From assembly GCA_965228775.1 (NCBI GenBank), contig OZ245840.1:2046001-2110000 (forward strand): 64,000 bases of DNA, read 5' to 3'. Within the stretch, counting starts at the first letter, position 1; every line of letters starts with the position of its first letter. The notes beneath the pieces are model-generated. The model saw only the letters and a list, made by a program, of their open reading frames with translations. It did no database searches and was not told where the DNA came from. Of the stretch, positions 24,785 through 33,615 are shown piece by piece. A program made the translations under genes and the position numbers. This DNA is from JANQMY01 sp965228775 (GTDB taxonomy: Bacteria; Pseudomonadota; Alphaproteobacteria; JANQMY01).

Positions 24785-26872
24785 ATGATGTCGTTGAAGC
24801 AAAAATCCCTAGCATCTTTGCTCATGCTCCTCATCCCGGTCGCGGGCTGCACGACGCATAAAACCGATTCCGCCACACAGGGCCAATCGATCGAAAACAC
24901 TGCGGCACCACAAGCAACATCTGGCAACACCGGCTCCCGCGCCTCTCGGGCAGAGAGAAATATGGAAGCAAGCGGCAGCGCATCTTCTTTGCCAACCGTG
25001 CGTAAAACGGGGTCGGGGCAATTCCTGAATGTATCCAAGGTGTCAAAAACTGAATCACTGGACTCGGATTTAGACGGGCCGGACAAATTCAACGTAAATA
25101 TGATCGAAGTACCGATCGAGCAAGCAGCCAGCGCGTTACTCCGCGATACGCTTGGTTTGAACTATATGATTGCGCAGGGCACGACAGGCGAAGTAACCAT
25201 TCGCACGGCGGCTCCTTTAAGTCGAACCGCCCTATTCGATGCATTTCAACGTGCTTTGGAAATGAATGGGTTTTCGGTCCGGCGTGAGGACGATACTTAC
25301 ATCGTTTCCGGACATGGTGGTTCAGTACGCCGCTTTCTTGTGGGAACACGATCCGTCGGCGACGCGGGCGGCGTTCACGTGGTCCCGCTTCAATTTATTG
25401 CGGCAGCGGAAATGCAGCAGATTCTTGAGCCTATTGCCGCAAACGCACTGCAAATTAGTCAAGATCCAGATCGAAACATCCTGCTGCTCTCTGGCCCCCG
25501 AGATAGTGTCAACGCAGCTTTAGATGCGGTCAGCCTGTTCGACGTGGACGTTATGCGGGGCAAAACCGTGTCTCGTGTCGAACTGACTTCGGCGAACCCT
25601 ACTGCTGTTGCCGGCGAACTTTCAGTCATTTTCGATACAGGCCCAGGTGGCGCCCTGAATGGGGTAATAGAATTCATTCCCAACAATGTTTTGGGGTCAA
25701 TCCTTATTGTCACCTCGAACCAGCAATATGCCCGTGAAGCAGAAGAGTGGATTCAAGGGTATGAAAACGGCGTACGAACTGAAATCTACGAACTGCGCAA
25801 TCGCTCCGCATCCGATCTCGCTGGTGTGTTGAGCGCATTGGTCGGCAATGGCGCCGGACCGGCACCAGCGCCGGCGGCACCCGGTGGTCCCGGTGGCCCT
25901 GGTGGCCCTCTGATGCCCGCGGGGGCCGCGCCGGTATCGCAAAGTGCCGGCGTTACGATCGTGGCAGACGAAACCGCCAACGCAGTCATCGTTCACGCAA
26001 CCGCCAGCAAACAAAGAGAAGTTTCTATGCTGATCAAGCGCCTTGATGACGTTGCGGACCAGGTGCTGATTGAGGCGACAATCGCCGAAGTTCAGCTAAA
26101 CGACACTTTAAACTTTGGCGTCCGTCATTTCCTTGAGTCCGGTAACTTCTCGACGGCATTTTCCGGATTCGTTACTGGCGGCGCGACGGCAGTCTACCCA
26201 GGCCTCAATGCCATTTTCGATGACGGCGGCACTCTTACTGCAGCAATTGATGCATTGTCATCAATTACCGAAGTCAACATTATCTCCGCACCGTCACTTC
26301 TTGTGCTGGATAACCGCCAAGCAATATTGAACATTGGCGATCAGGTTCCCGTCGTCACGCAGACCTCGTCAAGCGTGACCGAAACTGACGCACCAATCGT
26401 GAATTCGGTTGATTACCGTGATACTGGTGTCATTTTGACTGTTAGGCCCCGTGTTGATAACTCTGGACGCGTAATTCTTGATATCAGTCAAGAAGTCAGC
26501 GATGCGGTCACGACCGTTACATCAGAAATTGACGCCCCAACGATCCAACAACGGAAAATCGCGACAACCGTCGCCATGGATGACGGCCAGAGCCTTATGC
26601 TTGGCGGACTTATTCGCCAGACCGAAACAAACACACGCACTAAAGTTCCGGTCCTTGGCGATATTCCTGTTCTGGGCGTGCCATTCCGGCGCACCGAAGA
26701 CAGCAGCAAAAGAACTGAGCTTCTGGTGATCATTACGCCCCGCGTGATTAGAGATGCAGGCCAGGCACGTTCCATAACTGAAGAATACAAACGAAAACTG
26801 TTTGGGCCCAATGCGTTGATAAAGAACCAGGCAAAGAATGCCAAATCCACATTAAAAAAGATCGCCGACTAA
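24785..26872 (+). CDS. sctC: outer-membrane secretin SctC, GspD-like lipoprotein
   Basis: Forms the outer-membrane ring of the injectisome. Starting at ATG 24785 gives a lipoprotein signal (KSLASLLMLLIPVAGCTT); longer starts (ATG 24740, GTG 24650) lack this logic. An N0 domain (VNMIEVPIEQAASALLRDTL, GFSVRREDDTYIV) and N1-N3 repeats follow, with a Pro/Gly loop (PAPAAPGGPGGPGGPLMP) inside N3. The secretin core has VLIEATIAEVQLNDTLNFGV, ISAPSLLVLDNRQAILNIGD and VPVLGDIPVLGVPF. These motifs match type II GspD more closely than YscC. The gene stands alone between divergent and convergent units; in Yersinia yscC precedes yscD. The 3' end faces sctU, and the 163 bases between hold nothing I can name. 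Confidence 0.9.
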   Translation: MMSLKQKSLASLLMLLIPVAGCTTHKTDSATQGQSIENTAAPQATSGNTGSRASRAERNMEASGSASSLPTVRKTGSGQFLNVSKVSKTESLDSDLDGPDKFNVNMIEVPIEQAASALLRDTLGLNYMIAQGTTGEVTIRTAAPLSRTALFDAFQRALEMNGFSVRREDDTYIVSGHGGSVRRFLVGTRSVGDAGGVHVVPLQFIAAAEMQQILEPIAANALQISQDPDRNILLLSGPRDSVNAALDAVSLFDVDVMRGKTVSRVELTSANPTAVAGELSVIFDTGPGGALNGVIEFIPNNVLGSILIVTSNQQYAREAEEWIQGYENGVRTEIYELRNRSASDLAGVLSALVGNGAGPAPAPAAPGGPGGPGGPLMPAGAAPVSQSAGVTIVADETANAVIVHATASKQREVSMLIKRLDDVADQVLIEATIAEVQLNDTLNFGVRHFLESGNFSTAFSGFVTGGATAVYPGLNAIFDDGGTLTAAIDALSSITEVNIISAPSLLVLDNRQAILNIGDQVPVVTQTSSSVTETDAPIVNSVDYRDTGVILTVRPRVDNSGRVILDISQEVSDAVTTVTSEIDAPTIQQRKIATTVAMDDGQSLMLGGLIRQTETNTRTKVPVLGDIPVLGVPFRRTEDSSKRTELLVIITPRVIRDAGQARSITEEYKRKLFGPNALIKNQAKNAKSTLKKIAD

Positions 26873-27035
26873 GGCCGTTTTGGTTTTGATTGAAACGCAA
26901 AGCGGTTCCAGACTCTTGTCTTGCGCGTTTCCGGGCGGTGAACCGCCAATATCGGATCTTGGTACTTCACCTGAAAACGCTTTTAGAGTAGCCACAGTTG
27001 AAGTATATCCAGCGACTTTATCGATTGTTACGGCC

Positions 27036-28082
27036 TTAAATCTCGCCGGACTCGAGGTCCTGTACATATCGCAAGACTTCAGCCACCGCCTCGATCATGT
27101 CGGACGGAATGTACTGCTCCATCTTGCCATTCTCAAAAAGCCCCCGCGCAACAGGGATGTTTTGCATAATTGGAATTCCGGCCTCAGTCGCAACCTGCAC
27201 AATTCGCTTGGCATAGCCGCCCTCGCCCATCGCCGCGATAATTGGCAACGGTGTCTCTCCTTCGCGATAATCCAACGCCACCGCGAGATGAATAGGATTG
27301 GTAACCACCACCTTGGAATCCCGCGTCCGGTCTTCCGCCTGCGATTGAAGCAGCTCCTTATGGAGGCTCTTTCGCTGCCCCTTAATATGCGGATCCCCTT
27401 CAGATTCTTTGTATTCCCGCTTTACCTCATCTTTGGTCATTTTTTGCTGCTTGGTGAATTCCCATTTCTGGAAGGCGTAGTCAGCAGCAGCAACCAGTAT
27501 GAAAGCGACAATAGTGTAGATGAAAACTTGCATCAGCAAATTGCCCAATACGGGGATGATGCATGTTAGGCCACATGGCGGAATTTTTACGAGATCGTTC
27601 AAGCTGTTCCGTATAATGAAATAAAGCAGCAGTGACAGGAAAACGATTTTGATCGCCGACTTCACAAACTCAATCAGGTTTTTCAAACCGAATATCTTTT
27701 TCACCGCAGCCATTGGATTTAGGCTGTCAAATTTCGGCTTGAGGGCCTCTTGACTTACCATGAACCCCGTCTGGCCAACATTGCCAATCACTGCTGCCGC
27801 TACGACCGCGGCGAGCATAGGTATTACGATTTCAGAGGCAACATTGAACGTCTCATGAAGCACGGAATCAAAAGCTAGCTTGAAATCGGCTTCGTAGAAC
27901 TGTGTCGGAAATAAGATCATGCCGGAGAGTTTTTCGAGGATTGACGACGCCATTCCCAAAAACACGGCAAAGACAACAACCATCTGAGCTGCTGACGCCA
28001 CATCCTTACTTTTAGCGACCTGGCCCTTTTTTCGAGCGTCGCGCAGCTTCTTAGGAGTTGGATCTTCTGTCTTTTCGCTCAC
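27036..28082 (-). CDS. sctU: export-apparatus switch protein SctU (YscU/FlhB family), NPIH variant
   Basis: 348 aa. The N-terminus SEKTEDPTPKKLRDARKKGQ is the family signature. Four membrane helices extend to about residue 203, then a cytoplasmic domain. The autocleavage site reads N262-P263-I264-H265 in VVVTNPIHLAVAL, where almost all relatives have NPTH. The Asn, Pro and His needed for cleavage are kept. In the family, cleavage lets SctU switch substrate class from needle subunits to translocators. The gene ends the sctN-O-P-Q-R-S-T-U operon and overlaps sctT by 4 bases. Confidence 0.95.
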   Translation of the reverse strand: MSEKTEDPTPKKLRDARKKGQVAKSKDVASAAQMVVVFAVFLGMASSILEKLSGMILFPTQFYEADFKLAFDSVLHETFNVASEIVIPMLAAVVAAAVIGNVGQTGFMVSQEALKPKFDSLNPMAAVKKIFGLKNLIEFVKSAIKIVFLSLLLYFIIRNSLNDLVKIPPCGLTCIIPVLGNLLMQVFIYTIVAFILVAAADYAFQKWEFTKQQKMTKDEVKREYKESEGDPHIKGQRKSLHKELLQSQAEDRTRDSKVVVTNPIHLAVALDYREGETPLPIIAAMGEGGYAKRIVQVATEAGIPIMQNIPVARGLFENGKMEQYIPSDMIEAVAEVLRYVQDLESGEI

Positions 28083-28861
28083 TGCAGCCTGCCCTGCAGT
28101 ATCCAGATATGATGCGGCATCTCTTCAAAAGCCAGTTTCCAGACACCAGTCAACTGAGTGAGGCAGAGAAGGAGCAGAAGCATACCGACGGCACTCTTCA
28201 CCGGCATCGACAAGAAGAATACGTTTAGCTGTGGCGCAAAGCGGCTTACCAAACCCAACGCAAATTCGGACAGAAACATAGCGATCATCGCAGGCGCCGC
28301 AAGAAGCAACGCCAACGCCAAAATGCTGTCCATAAGCGAGAGAAAATGAACCGCGCCATCCATCGTCAGGTTTGGATAAAATGTGGCGACAGGGAAAACG
28401 AGATAACTATTGTAGAATGCTTGAAGCATAAAAAGGACGCCGCCACTTACATAAAAAAATACGGTCATCACTTGCATCATGAAAATGCCGAGCGGCGAGG
28501 TTTGCGTCCCCGTCATCGGGTCAATGGAGCTCGCCATCGTTGCGCCACGCTGATTGTCGATCAGAAAACCCATCGACTGGACGCCCCAGAATATCGCGCC
28601 GATGGCAAATCCCATGAACATTCCAATGATGGCTTCTTTGAGAATGATCGCAAGCAGCCCGATAGTCGGGATAGAAGCGATATCAAGACCTTCGCTATAG
28701 ACCGGATACATAAAAGCGGTGAAAGCAACCGCAACCGCATTCCGCGCGCTGCCCGGCAGGGCCTGACGTCCAAAAATGGGGATCATGGCAAACATCCCCA
28801 GCGCGCGTGGAAGGCCAAGGGTGAAATTGATAAAAACGTTTACGACTTCGGAGAAATCCAT
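28079..28861 (-). CDS. sctT: export-apparatus membrane protein SctT (YscT/FliR family)
   Basis: 260 aa, about six membrane helices. Family marks: FTLGLPRALGMFAMIPIFGR near the N-terminus, LKEAIIGMFMGFAIGAIFWG, and FLIDNQRGATMASSIDPMTG (the conserved DNQRG..i). With SctR and SctS it forms the helical export gate in the inner membrane. It shares one base with sctS and four with sctU, so the export-gate genes are tightly coupled. The last base of sctT's ATG is the first base of the sctS stop. Confidence 0.95.
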   Translation of the reverse strand: MDFSEVVNVFINFTLGLPRALGMFAMIPIFGRQALPGSARNAVAVAFTAFMYPVYSEGLDIASIPTIGLLAIILKEAIIGMFMGFAIGAIFWGVQSMGFLIDNQRGATMASSIDPMTGTQTSPLGIFMMQVMTVFFYVSGGVLFMLQAFYNSYLVFPVATFYPNLTMDGAVHFLSLMDSILALALLLAAPAMIAMFLSEFALGLVSRFAPQLNVFFLSMPVKSAVGMLLLLLCLTQLTGVWKLAFEEMPHHIWILQGRLQ

Positions 28862-29130
28862 CAGGTGCCAACCCGGGAAATGCTCTTAAATACGTGGTCG
28901 GAATAATTATAGAGTTCGGCGCCTAGCCATTGTGCCGTCGCGAAAATGACAATGACGACGACAATCAGCTTGATGGCGAACGAGAGCGTCTGCTCCTGCA
29001 GCTGTGTTAAAGCCTGCAGCAACGCAACCAGCGTGCCGACACCCGCCGCGGCGACAATCGGCGGCATCGACAGATAAAGCACCAGCAGAAGCATCTGACT
29101 GGCGTAGCTTATAAGGGCATTTTCGTCCAT
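28861..29130 (-). CDS. sctS: export-apparatus membrane protein SctS (YscS/FliQ family)
   Basis: 89 aa with two membrane helices (MLLLVLYLSMPPIVAAAGVG and LIVVVIVIFATAQWLG). The conserved loop LVALLQALTQLQEQTLSFAI is diagnostic of the FliQ/YscS family. It lies 10 bases after sctR and abuts sctT. Confidence 0.95.
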   Translation of the reverse strand: MDENALISYASQMLLLVLYLSMPPIVAAAGVGTLVALLQALTQLQEQTLSFAIKLIVVVIVIFATAQWLGAELYNYSDHVFKSISRVGT

Positions 29131-29140
29131 GTCGCGCTCT

Positions 29141-29791
29141 TCATTGATAGGTGAGGATGAGTCCCTCGATGATCTGTGTCCAACCGTTCAGGAACACAAA
29201 CAACAACAGTTTGAACGGAAGGGAAATGGTCATCGGAGACACCATCATCATGCCCATCGCCAAGAGAATGTTTGAGATGATCAGGTCGATCGCAATGAAC
29301 GGCAAATAGAGAAGAAAACCGATCTGAAACGCCGAATTCAGCTCACTGAGCATAAAAGAAGGAATAAGAATAAGGTAGTTGTCTTCGTTCGCACTATCGC
29401 GCATTTCGGGTGGCCATACCTGGCGCGCCATGTCCACGAAAAACCCCTTTGCCGTTGGCGACGCATGCTGTGCGAGAAAATCCCGAAACGGCTGACTGGC
29501 GGCACCAGTCAGCTGCGCGACCGCAGCCGTATCGAGCTGCTCCGTGTCGATCTGCTGAATCTCTTGGAACACGGCCATCCCGACAGGCGCCATGATGAAG
29601 ATCGTCAAGATTAGCGCCATGCCGTTCAGCACCATGTTCGGCGGGATCTGCTGAACACCAAGTGCTTGCCGAATAAGCGAAAAGACAATGACGAGCTTTA
29701 CGAAAGAGGTGCCCATCACCACTAGAAACGGAAGCACGCCCACAATGCCGACGACGCCGAGCAGAACAACGGGATCCGGCAAATCATGCAT
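29141..29791 (-). CDS. sctR: export-apparatus membrane protein SctR (YscR/FliP family)
   Basis: 216 aa, four membrane helices. Diagnostic segments: MGTSFVKLVIVFSLIRQALG (T[SC]FxKivivlsllR.alG), QIPPNMVLNGMALILTIFIM, and LLYLPFIAIDLIISNILLAM with the conserved GMMMVSPMTISLPFKLLLFV. It forms the pentameric core of the export gate. The start overlaps the end of sctQ by 8 bases. Confidence 0.96.
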   Translation of the reverse strand: MHDLPDPVVLLGVVGIVGVLPFLVVMGTSFVKLVIVFSLIRQALGVQQIPPNMVLNGMALILTIFIMAPVGMAVFQEIQQIDTEQLDTAAVAQLTGAASQPFRDFLAQHASPTAKGFFVDMARQVWPPEMRDSANEDNYLILIPSFMLSELNSAFQIGFLLYLPFIAIDLIISNILLAMGMMMVSPMTISLPFKLLLFVFLNGWTQIIEGLILTYQ

Positions 29792-30974
29792 CGGAGTCGC
29801 CTTCGAGCTTTACGATCCGAACACCCAGGCGGTCCGCAATCTGCACGATTTCACCGCGCCCAATCTCTTTCCCACCCGCTACAATCTCAACTTCCGCGCC
29901 CGGCTCGCTTTCTAGGCTAAAGACATAACCAGGTCCCAAGGAGCGCAAATTGGCAATACTGACCATACCGTGTCCAAGACTGAATGCGATCGGCACACTG
30001 AGCTCTTCCGTATCAACGACACCTCCTCCGGATGCCCCTTCTGACTCTTCAGAGTCATCGGTGTATTGATCATCGGCTTGCTCTTCCCCTTCCGCATCGG
30101 ATACGTCATCCTCTTGATCCTCATCAGAAGAGATCTCTTCTTCCGCTGCTTCTCGGGTCTCCACTTCGTCGTTTGGCGGTTGCGCCTCCATCGCTTGCGC
30201 TTCGCTCTGATCGGCCATGGCTGTTCCTTTCAATTCCTCAACCGTTATGGAGGATCCGTTGCGTTTTCCAATTCCAATTGGCGCGTTCCCTTCACCAGCG
30301 AACAGATCAACCCTATCCGCCGAGTACCCCTCCGGTAAAAGTATGATATCTCCGCAAGCAAGACTGGCGATTTCACTTGGTGTCATGGACCCACGCCAAA
30401 ATTGAGCCTTTAACTTTACGGGAACATGGTCGGCACCGTCCCACTGCGACGCAGGCGGAACCGCGGCAATCAATAGCCCCAGAGACTTCAGCCCCGCCGG
30501 GTCGACGTGCAATACGGCAACGGGATCTTCATTCGCCCCCGTCATTTCACATAGAAAAAGCTGAGGCCAATCGACCGATGCTTCTTCGTCAATCTCATCA
30601 AGGGAGGACGGCGCGCCGAGATAAGCAGAGAGTTCAGTCAGGAGGGGGCGCAGCCCCACCACGCCAATCGCCATAACCAGCGGATCGGGAAGGTCGCCAA
30701 TGGCAGCTTCCGCAGCAAGCCGCGGCAATAGCCGATGCGCCTGATCATCGCTGACGGACAATAGCGTATCGCAATCGCCAATATGACAGCGAAAGGTCCG
30801 GCAAGCCTGACCCAGTTCTTTTGCAGTATCGGTAAGCGAAAATTGGCGCTCTTCGCCCATTACTTCTGCGCTAAAACTCAGATTGCGCCCGACAAGACAA
30901 TTGCTGAGCACCGCAGACCCCATGGAAAGCGCTGGAAAAACGGCTCGCTCAGCGTTGGCGCCGTTCTCAAGCAT
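29784..30974 (-). CDS. sctQ: cytoplasmic sorting-platform (C-ring) protein SctQ
   Basis: 396 aa. A divergent N-terminal domain contains a first SpoA-like region (about 185-250, VPVKLKAQFWRGSMTPSEIA then GDIILLPEG). A very acidic linker follows (EEEISSDEDQEDDVSDAEGE, about 275-320), then a well-conserved C-terminal SpoA domain (LSVPIAFSLGHGMVSIANLR to GVRIVKLEGDSD). SctQ builds the platform that, with SctK, SctL and SctN, sorts substrates. Overlaps sctR by 8 bases and sctP by 8. An internal start at residue 253 with its own ribosome-binding site probably yields a second, short product. Confidence 0.9.
   Translation of the reverse strand: MLENGANAERAVFPALSMGSAVLSNCLVGRNLSFSAEVMGEERQFSLTDTAKELGQACRTFRCHIGDCDTLLSVSDDQAHRLLPRLAAEAAIGDLPDPLVMAIGVVGLRPLLTELSAYLGAPSSLDEIDEEASVDWPQLFLCEMTGANEDPVAVLHVDPAGLKSLGLLIAAVPPASQWDGADHVPVKLKAQFWRGSMTPSEIASLACGDIILLPEGYSADRVDLFAGEGNAPIGIGKRNGSSITVEELKGTAMADQSEAQAMEAQPPNDEVETREAAEEEISSDEDQEDDVSDAEGEEQADDQYTDDSEESEGASGGGVVDTEELSVPIAFSLGHGMVSIANLRSLGPGYVFSLESEPGAEVEIVAGGKEIGRGEIVQIADRLGVRIVKLEGDSDA
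30216..30231 (-). promoter_or_regulatory. internal ribosome-binding site and ATG within sctQ (SctQ-C)
   Basis: AAAGGA lies about 7 bases before an in-frame ATG at 30218, codon 253. It would give a 144-aa protein made of the acidic linker plus the C-terminal SpoA domain (29784-30218). YscQ, SsaQ and Spa33 are known to make such an internal product, which is a structural part of the platform. Confidence 0.6.
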
Positions 30975-31764
30975 CTTCGGACTCCTCGCCCTCTAACTCT
31001 TCATCATACTGATTACGGGAACGACCATCTCCAGGTTGCTGGTCTTGATCACCGTCTTGTTCATTGATGTCGACAGTCACATTCTCGCCGGTTGCCGCCT
31101 GAAGTCTTTGAACGAGGTCGCCACGGGTTTCCATTAATCGGCCCGTCACCTCCGGCGATGGAGAATCAAAAACCACGTTTAGCCCGTTTGCGTCCTGCCG
31201 CAGCGTGATAACGGCCCCCTGCAACTTGTTCATATTGAGTTCGATACGGACTTCGGACGAACCGCTCTCTGGTTTGGACGCAAGAATTCTATTCGCAAGT
31301 TTCGAGGCCAGGTCGGACACGGAGTCTTCCTGAGCGGAAGCTGTTGCCGCCGCGGCCGCCGTCGCAGACCCTCCAGCAGCTTGCTGCGGATTTGACGTCA
31401 GGGCCGCTGCCTGATCGGGAACACCACGCTCCCCCTGATCGGACTTCTGGCTTGCCCCATTCCCTTTGCTGGCATCAGTGGTTTGTGATGTCTTTCCTCC
31501 GAACTTCGCTGTCGCCTCTCCAGATTTATCGGAGGCCGCGCCTGCTCTTGTTTGTGGGCGTGGCAATCCAGAGCCCTCACCAGAATGCTTACCGGTCCCA
31601 TCACCCTTTGTGCCTTTACCGTCGCCCTTTTTCGCAAGCGATCCGGAAAATCGGTTCGCTTCGTCGGAAGAAACGTCCCTCAGCTTTTCAGTTGGCTTTC
31701 CACTATCGCTGGTTCCAGTAGATTGCGCTGCGCCGGCACCACTACTATTTTCAACACCACTCAT
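30967..31764 (-). CDS. sctP: needle-length regulator SctP (YscP/FliK-like C-domain)
   Basis: 265 aa from the ATG overlapping the sctO stop (ATGA). The first ~170 residues are Ser/Gly/Lys-rich and disordered (GDGKGTKGDGTGKHSGEGSG), like the ruler part of YscP. The C-terminal part (EVRIELNMNKLQGAVITLRQ, NVVFDSPSPEVTGRLMETRG, LVQRLQAATGENVTVDIN) fits the FliK/YscP substrate-specificity-switch domain, which contacts SctU. Position between sctO and sctQ is standard. The sequence is low in similarity, as in all SctP proteins. Confidence 0.8.
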   Translation of the reverse strand: MSGVENSSGAGAAQSTGTSDSGKPTEKLRDVSSDEANRFSGSLAKKGDGKGTKGDGTGKHSGEGSGLPRPQTRAGAASDKSGEATAKFGGKTSQTTDASKGNGASQKSDQGERGVPDQAAALTSNPQQAAGGSATAAAAATASAQEDSVSDLASKLANRILASKPESGSSEVRIELNMNKLQGAVITLRQDANGLNVVFDSPSPEVTGRLMETRGDLVQRLQAATGENVTVDINEQDGDQDQQPGDGRSRNQYDEELEGEESEDA

Positions 31765-32249
31765 CGTTTGCTCCCCGCCGCTGCACGGGCTCCCCATGAC
31801 GCTTCCACAATTTCTTCGGCTTCCGCATCCTCGCGGTAGGCGGCCTCTTTCGCTTCCTCCTCACGCTGAATGGCCACGAACTGTCTGAATTTTTCCGTCG
31901 CCGTCTGAGCGCTCGAGTAGTTTTCTTTCGCTTCGGCCAAGGCTTCTTGCGCGGGTGGAACAGTCTTTCGCTCTTCCTCAATCTTGTCTTCGAGAAGTCG
32001 CTCATCGTCACGTAACAAGGCGACCGCCTGTTTCATCTGATCAAGCCTCGTTACGAGCACCGGCTCACCTTTTACCTCCTCGAAAAGGCGCCTTTCCTCG
32101 GTCACGCGGAATTCTTGATGAGCCTTGAGCGCTTCTTCAGCGTCCCGAACAGCTTTCAACCTTTCGGTAAGCCGCGCTTCGGCAACTTTCACTCCACGCT
32201 GTGCCGCATCCTCGCGAAACTCTTTAATTCTCAAAAGGTCTGCAAACAT
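31761..32249 (-). CDS. sctO: ATPase stalk protein SctO (YscO/FliJ-like)
   Basis: 162 aa, nearly one long alpha-helical coiled-coil hairpin: FREDAAQRGVKVAEARLTER, TRLDQMKQAVALLRDDERLL, KFRQFVAIQREEEAKEAAYR. This is the form of YscO/FliJ, which inserts into the SctN hexamer and links it to SctV. It sits 17 bases after sctN. Confidence 0.88.
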   Translation of the reverse strand: MFADLLRIKEFREDAAQRGVKVAEARLTERLKAVRDAEEALKAHQEFRVTEERRLFEEVKGEPVLVTRLDQMKQAVALLRDDERLLEDKIEEERKTVPPAQEALAEAKENYSSAQTATEKFRQFVAIQREEEAKEAAYREDAEAEEIVEASWGARAAAGSKR

Positions 32250-32266
32250 ACTAAATACGAACCCGT

Positions 32267-33610
32267 CTAATTCTTCATACCAAGGTCTTGGAGTCGCTGG
32301 ATCGATTCGTCGTACGGCGATTTTTCATCCAGACCCTGTTGAAGATATTGTTTGATAGCAGGCATTTTCGCTATCGCTTCATCTGCCTCTGGGTCGGAGC
32401 CTTGCTTGTATTCTCCGATCTTCAGAAGCAATTCGACTTCTTGATACTTTGCCATCAGCTTACGGACTTTTTGCGCGGCGGCCGTATGCTCTTTCGGCAC
32501 AATCGCATTCATCACACGGCTAACGCTGGCCATGACATCAATCGCCGGGTAGTGGTTTTCTGCGGCAAGCTTTCTTGAAAGAATAATATGCCCATCAAGA
32601 ATACTGCGGGTCTCATCAGCCACCGGTTCGGTCATGTCATCACCTTCAACCAAGACGGTGTAAAGAGCCGTGATGAACCCTTTATCCGACTGCCCAACCC
32701 GCTCCATTAAACGTGGTAACGTTGCGAATACGGAAGGTGGATAACCGCGGCGTGTTGGTGGTTCACCCGCTGCAAGTCCGATTTCGCGCAACGCCCGTGC
32801 GAAGCGCGTGACCGAATCCATCAACAACAAAACGCGCATCCCTTGATCGCGCAGATACTCCGCTACTGACGTGGCGACATAGCACGCTTTGGCGCGTTCC
32901 ATGGATGGTCGGTCTGACGTCGCAATGACGAGAACTGATTTTGCAGCTCCCTCGGGACCAAGATCATGTTCAAGAAACTCGCGCACCTCACGCCCACGTT
33001 CACCAACAAGGCATAGAACAGTGGCATCCACGTCCGCCCCTCGAACGAGCGTTGAGAGCAGCGTACTTTTGCCGCCGCCTGCCGCCGCGAATATGCCCAT
33101 GCGTTGGCCCTCTCCGACTGTCAGCAAGCCATCGAGGACGCGCAATCCCATGGGCATTGGCTTGTCAATAATCTTTCGCGACATTGGATCGGGGCTGTCA
33201 TTGTAAACTGAATAGTATGTTTCAACCTCGAGAGGTCCCTTCTCATTTGCGTCAAGCGGTTCTCCCATACCGTCCAACACGCGGCCGATCAGTTTCCTGC
33301 CAACACCGACCATGTGCGGTTTTCCCGTTGGAATGACCTCTGTGTTTGAAGAAACGCCTTGCATTTCCCCCATGGGTGTTAGAAGTGCGACACGTCCAGC
33401 AAAACCAACGACCTCCGCCCGCAACTCAAAATCGGGGGACGGCCCCCGCAAGAGGCAAAGCTCACCCACTTGAGCACCGGGAACCATCGCCTCAATAATC
33501 GTGCCGGTAACCCGCAACACACGACCGCGCACACTGAGCAGATTCGCACCTTTAACAGCTGTTTCGAGCTGCTCTGTCATAAAGCGCAGTTCTGATTGAG
33601 TGGCTCCCAT
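32267..33610 (-). CDS. sctN: T3SS ATPase SctN
   Basis: 447 aa, F1-beta-like hexameric ATPase that unfolds substrates and strips chaperones. The Walker A motif is AAAGGGKST (175-183), a variant of GSGVGKST. Also present: KPMPMGLRVLDGLLTVGEGQ, LVGERGREVREFLEHD, Walker B RVLLLMDSVTRFA, and GEPPTRRGYPPSVFATLPRL. The C-terminal domain carries the YKQGSDPEADEAI stretch typical of the family. Second gene in the operon, 5 bases after the STAS gene. ATG at 33610; M11 is a possible alternative. Confidence 0.96.
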   Translation of the reverse strand: MGATQSELRFMTEQLETAVKGANLLSVRGRVLRVTGTIIEAMVPGAQVGELCLLRGPSPDFELRAEVVGFAGRVALLTPMGEMQGVSSNTEVIPTGKPHMVGVGRKLIGRVLDGMGEPLDANEKGPLEVETYYSVYNDSPDPMSRKIIDKPMPMGLRVLDGLLTVGEGQRMGIFAAAGGGKSTLLSTLVRGADVDATVLCLVGERGREVREFLEHDLGPEGAAKSVLVIATSDRPSMERAKACYVATSVAEYLRDQGMRVLLLMDSVTRFARALREIGLAAGEPPTRRGYPPSVFATLPRLMERVGQSDKGFITALYTVLVEGDDMTEPVADETRSILDGHIILSRKLAAENHYPAIDVMASVSRVMNAIVPKEHTAAAQKVRKLMAKYQEVELLLKIGEYKQGSDPEADEAIAKMPAIKQYLQQGLDEKSPYDESIQRLQDLGMKN

Positions 33611-33615
33611 ACCTG

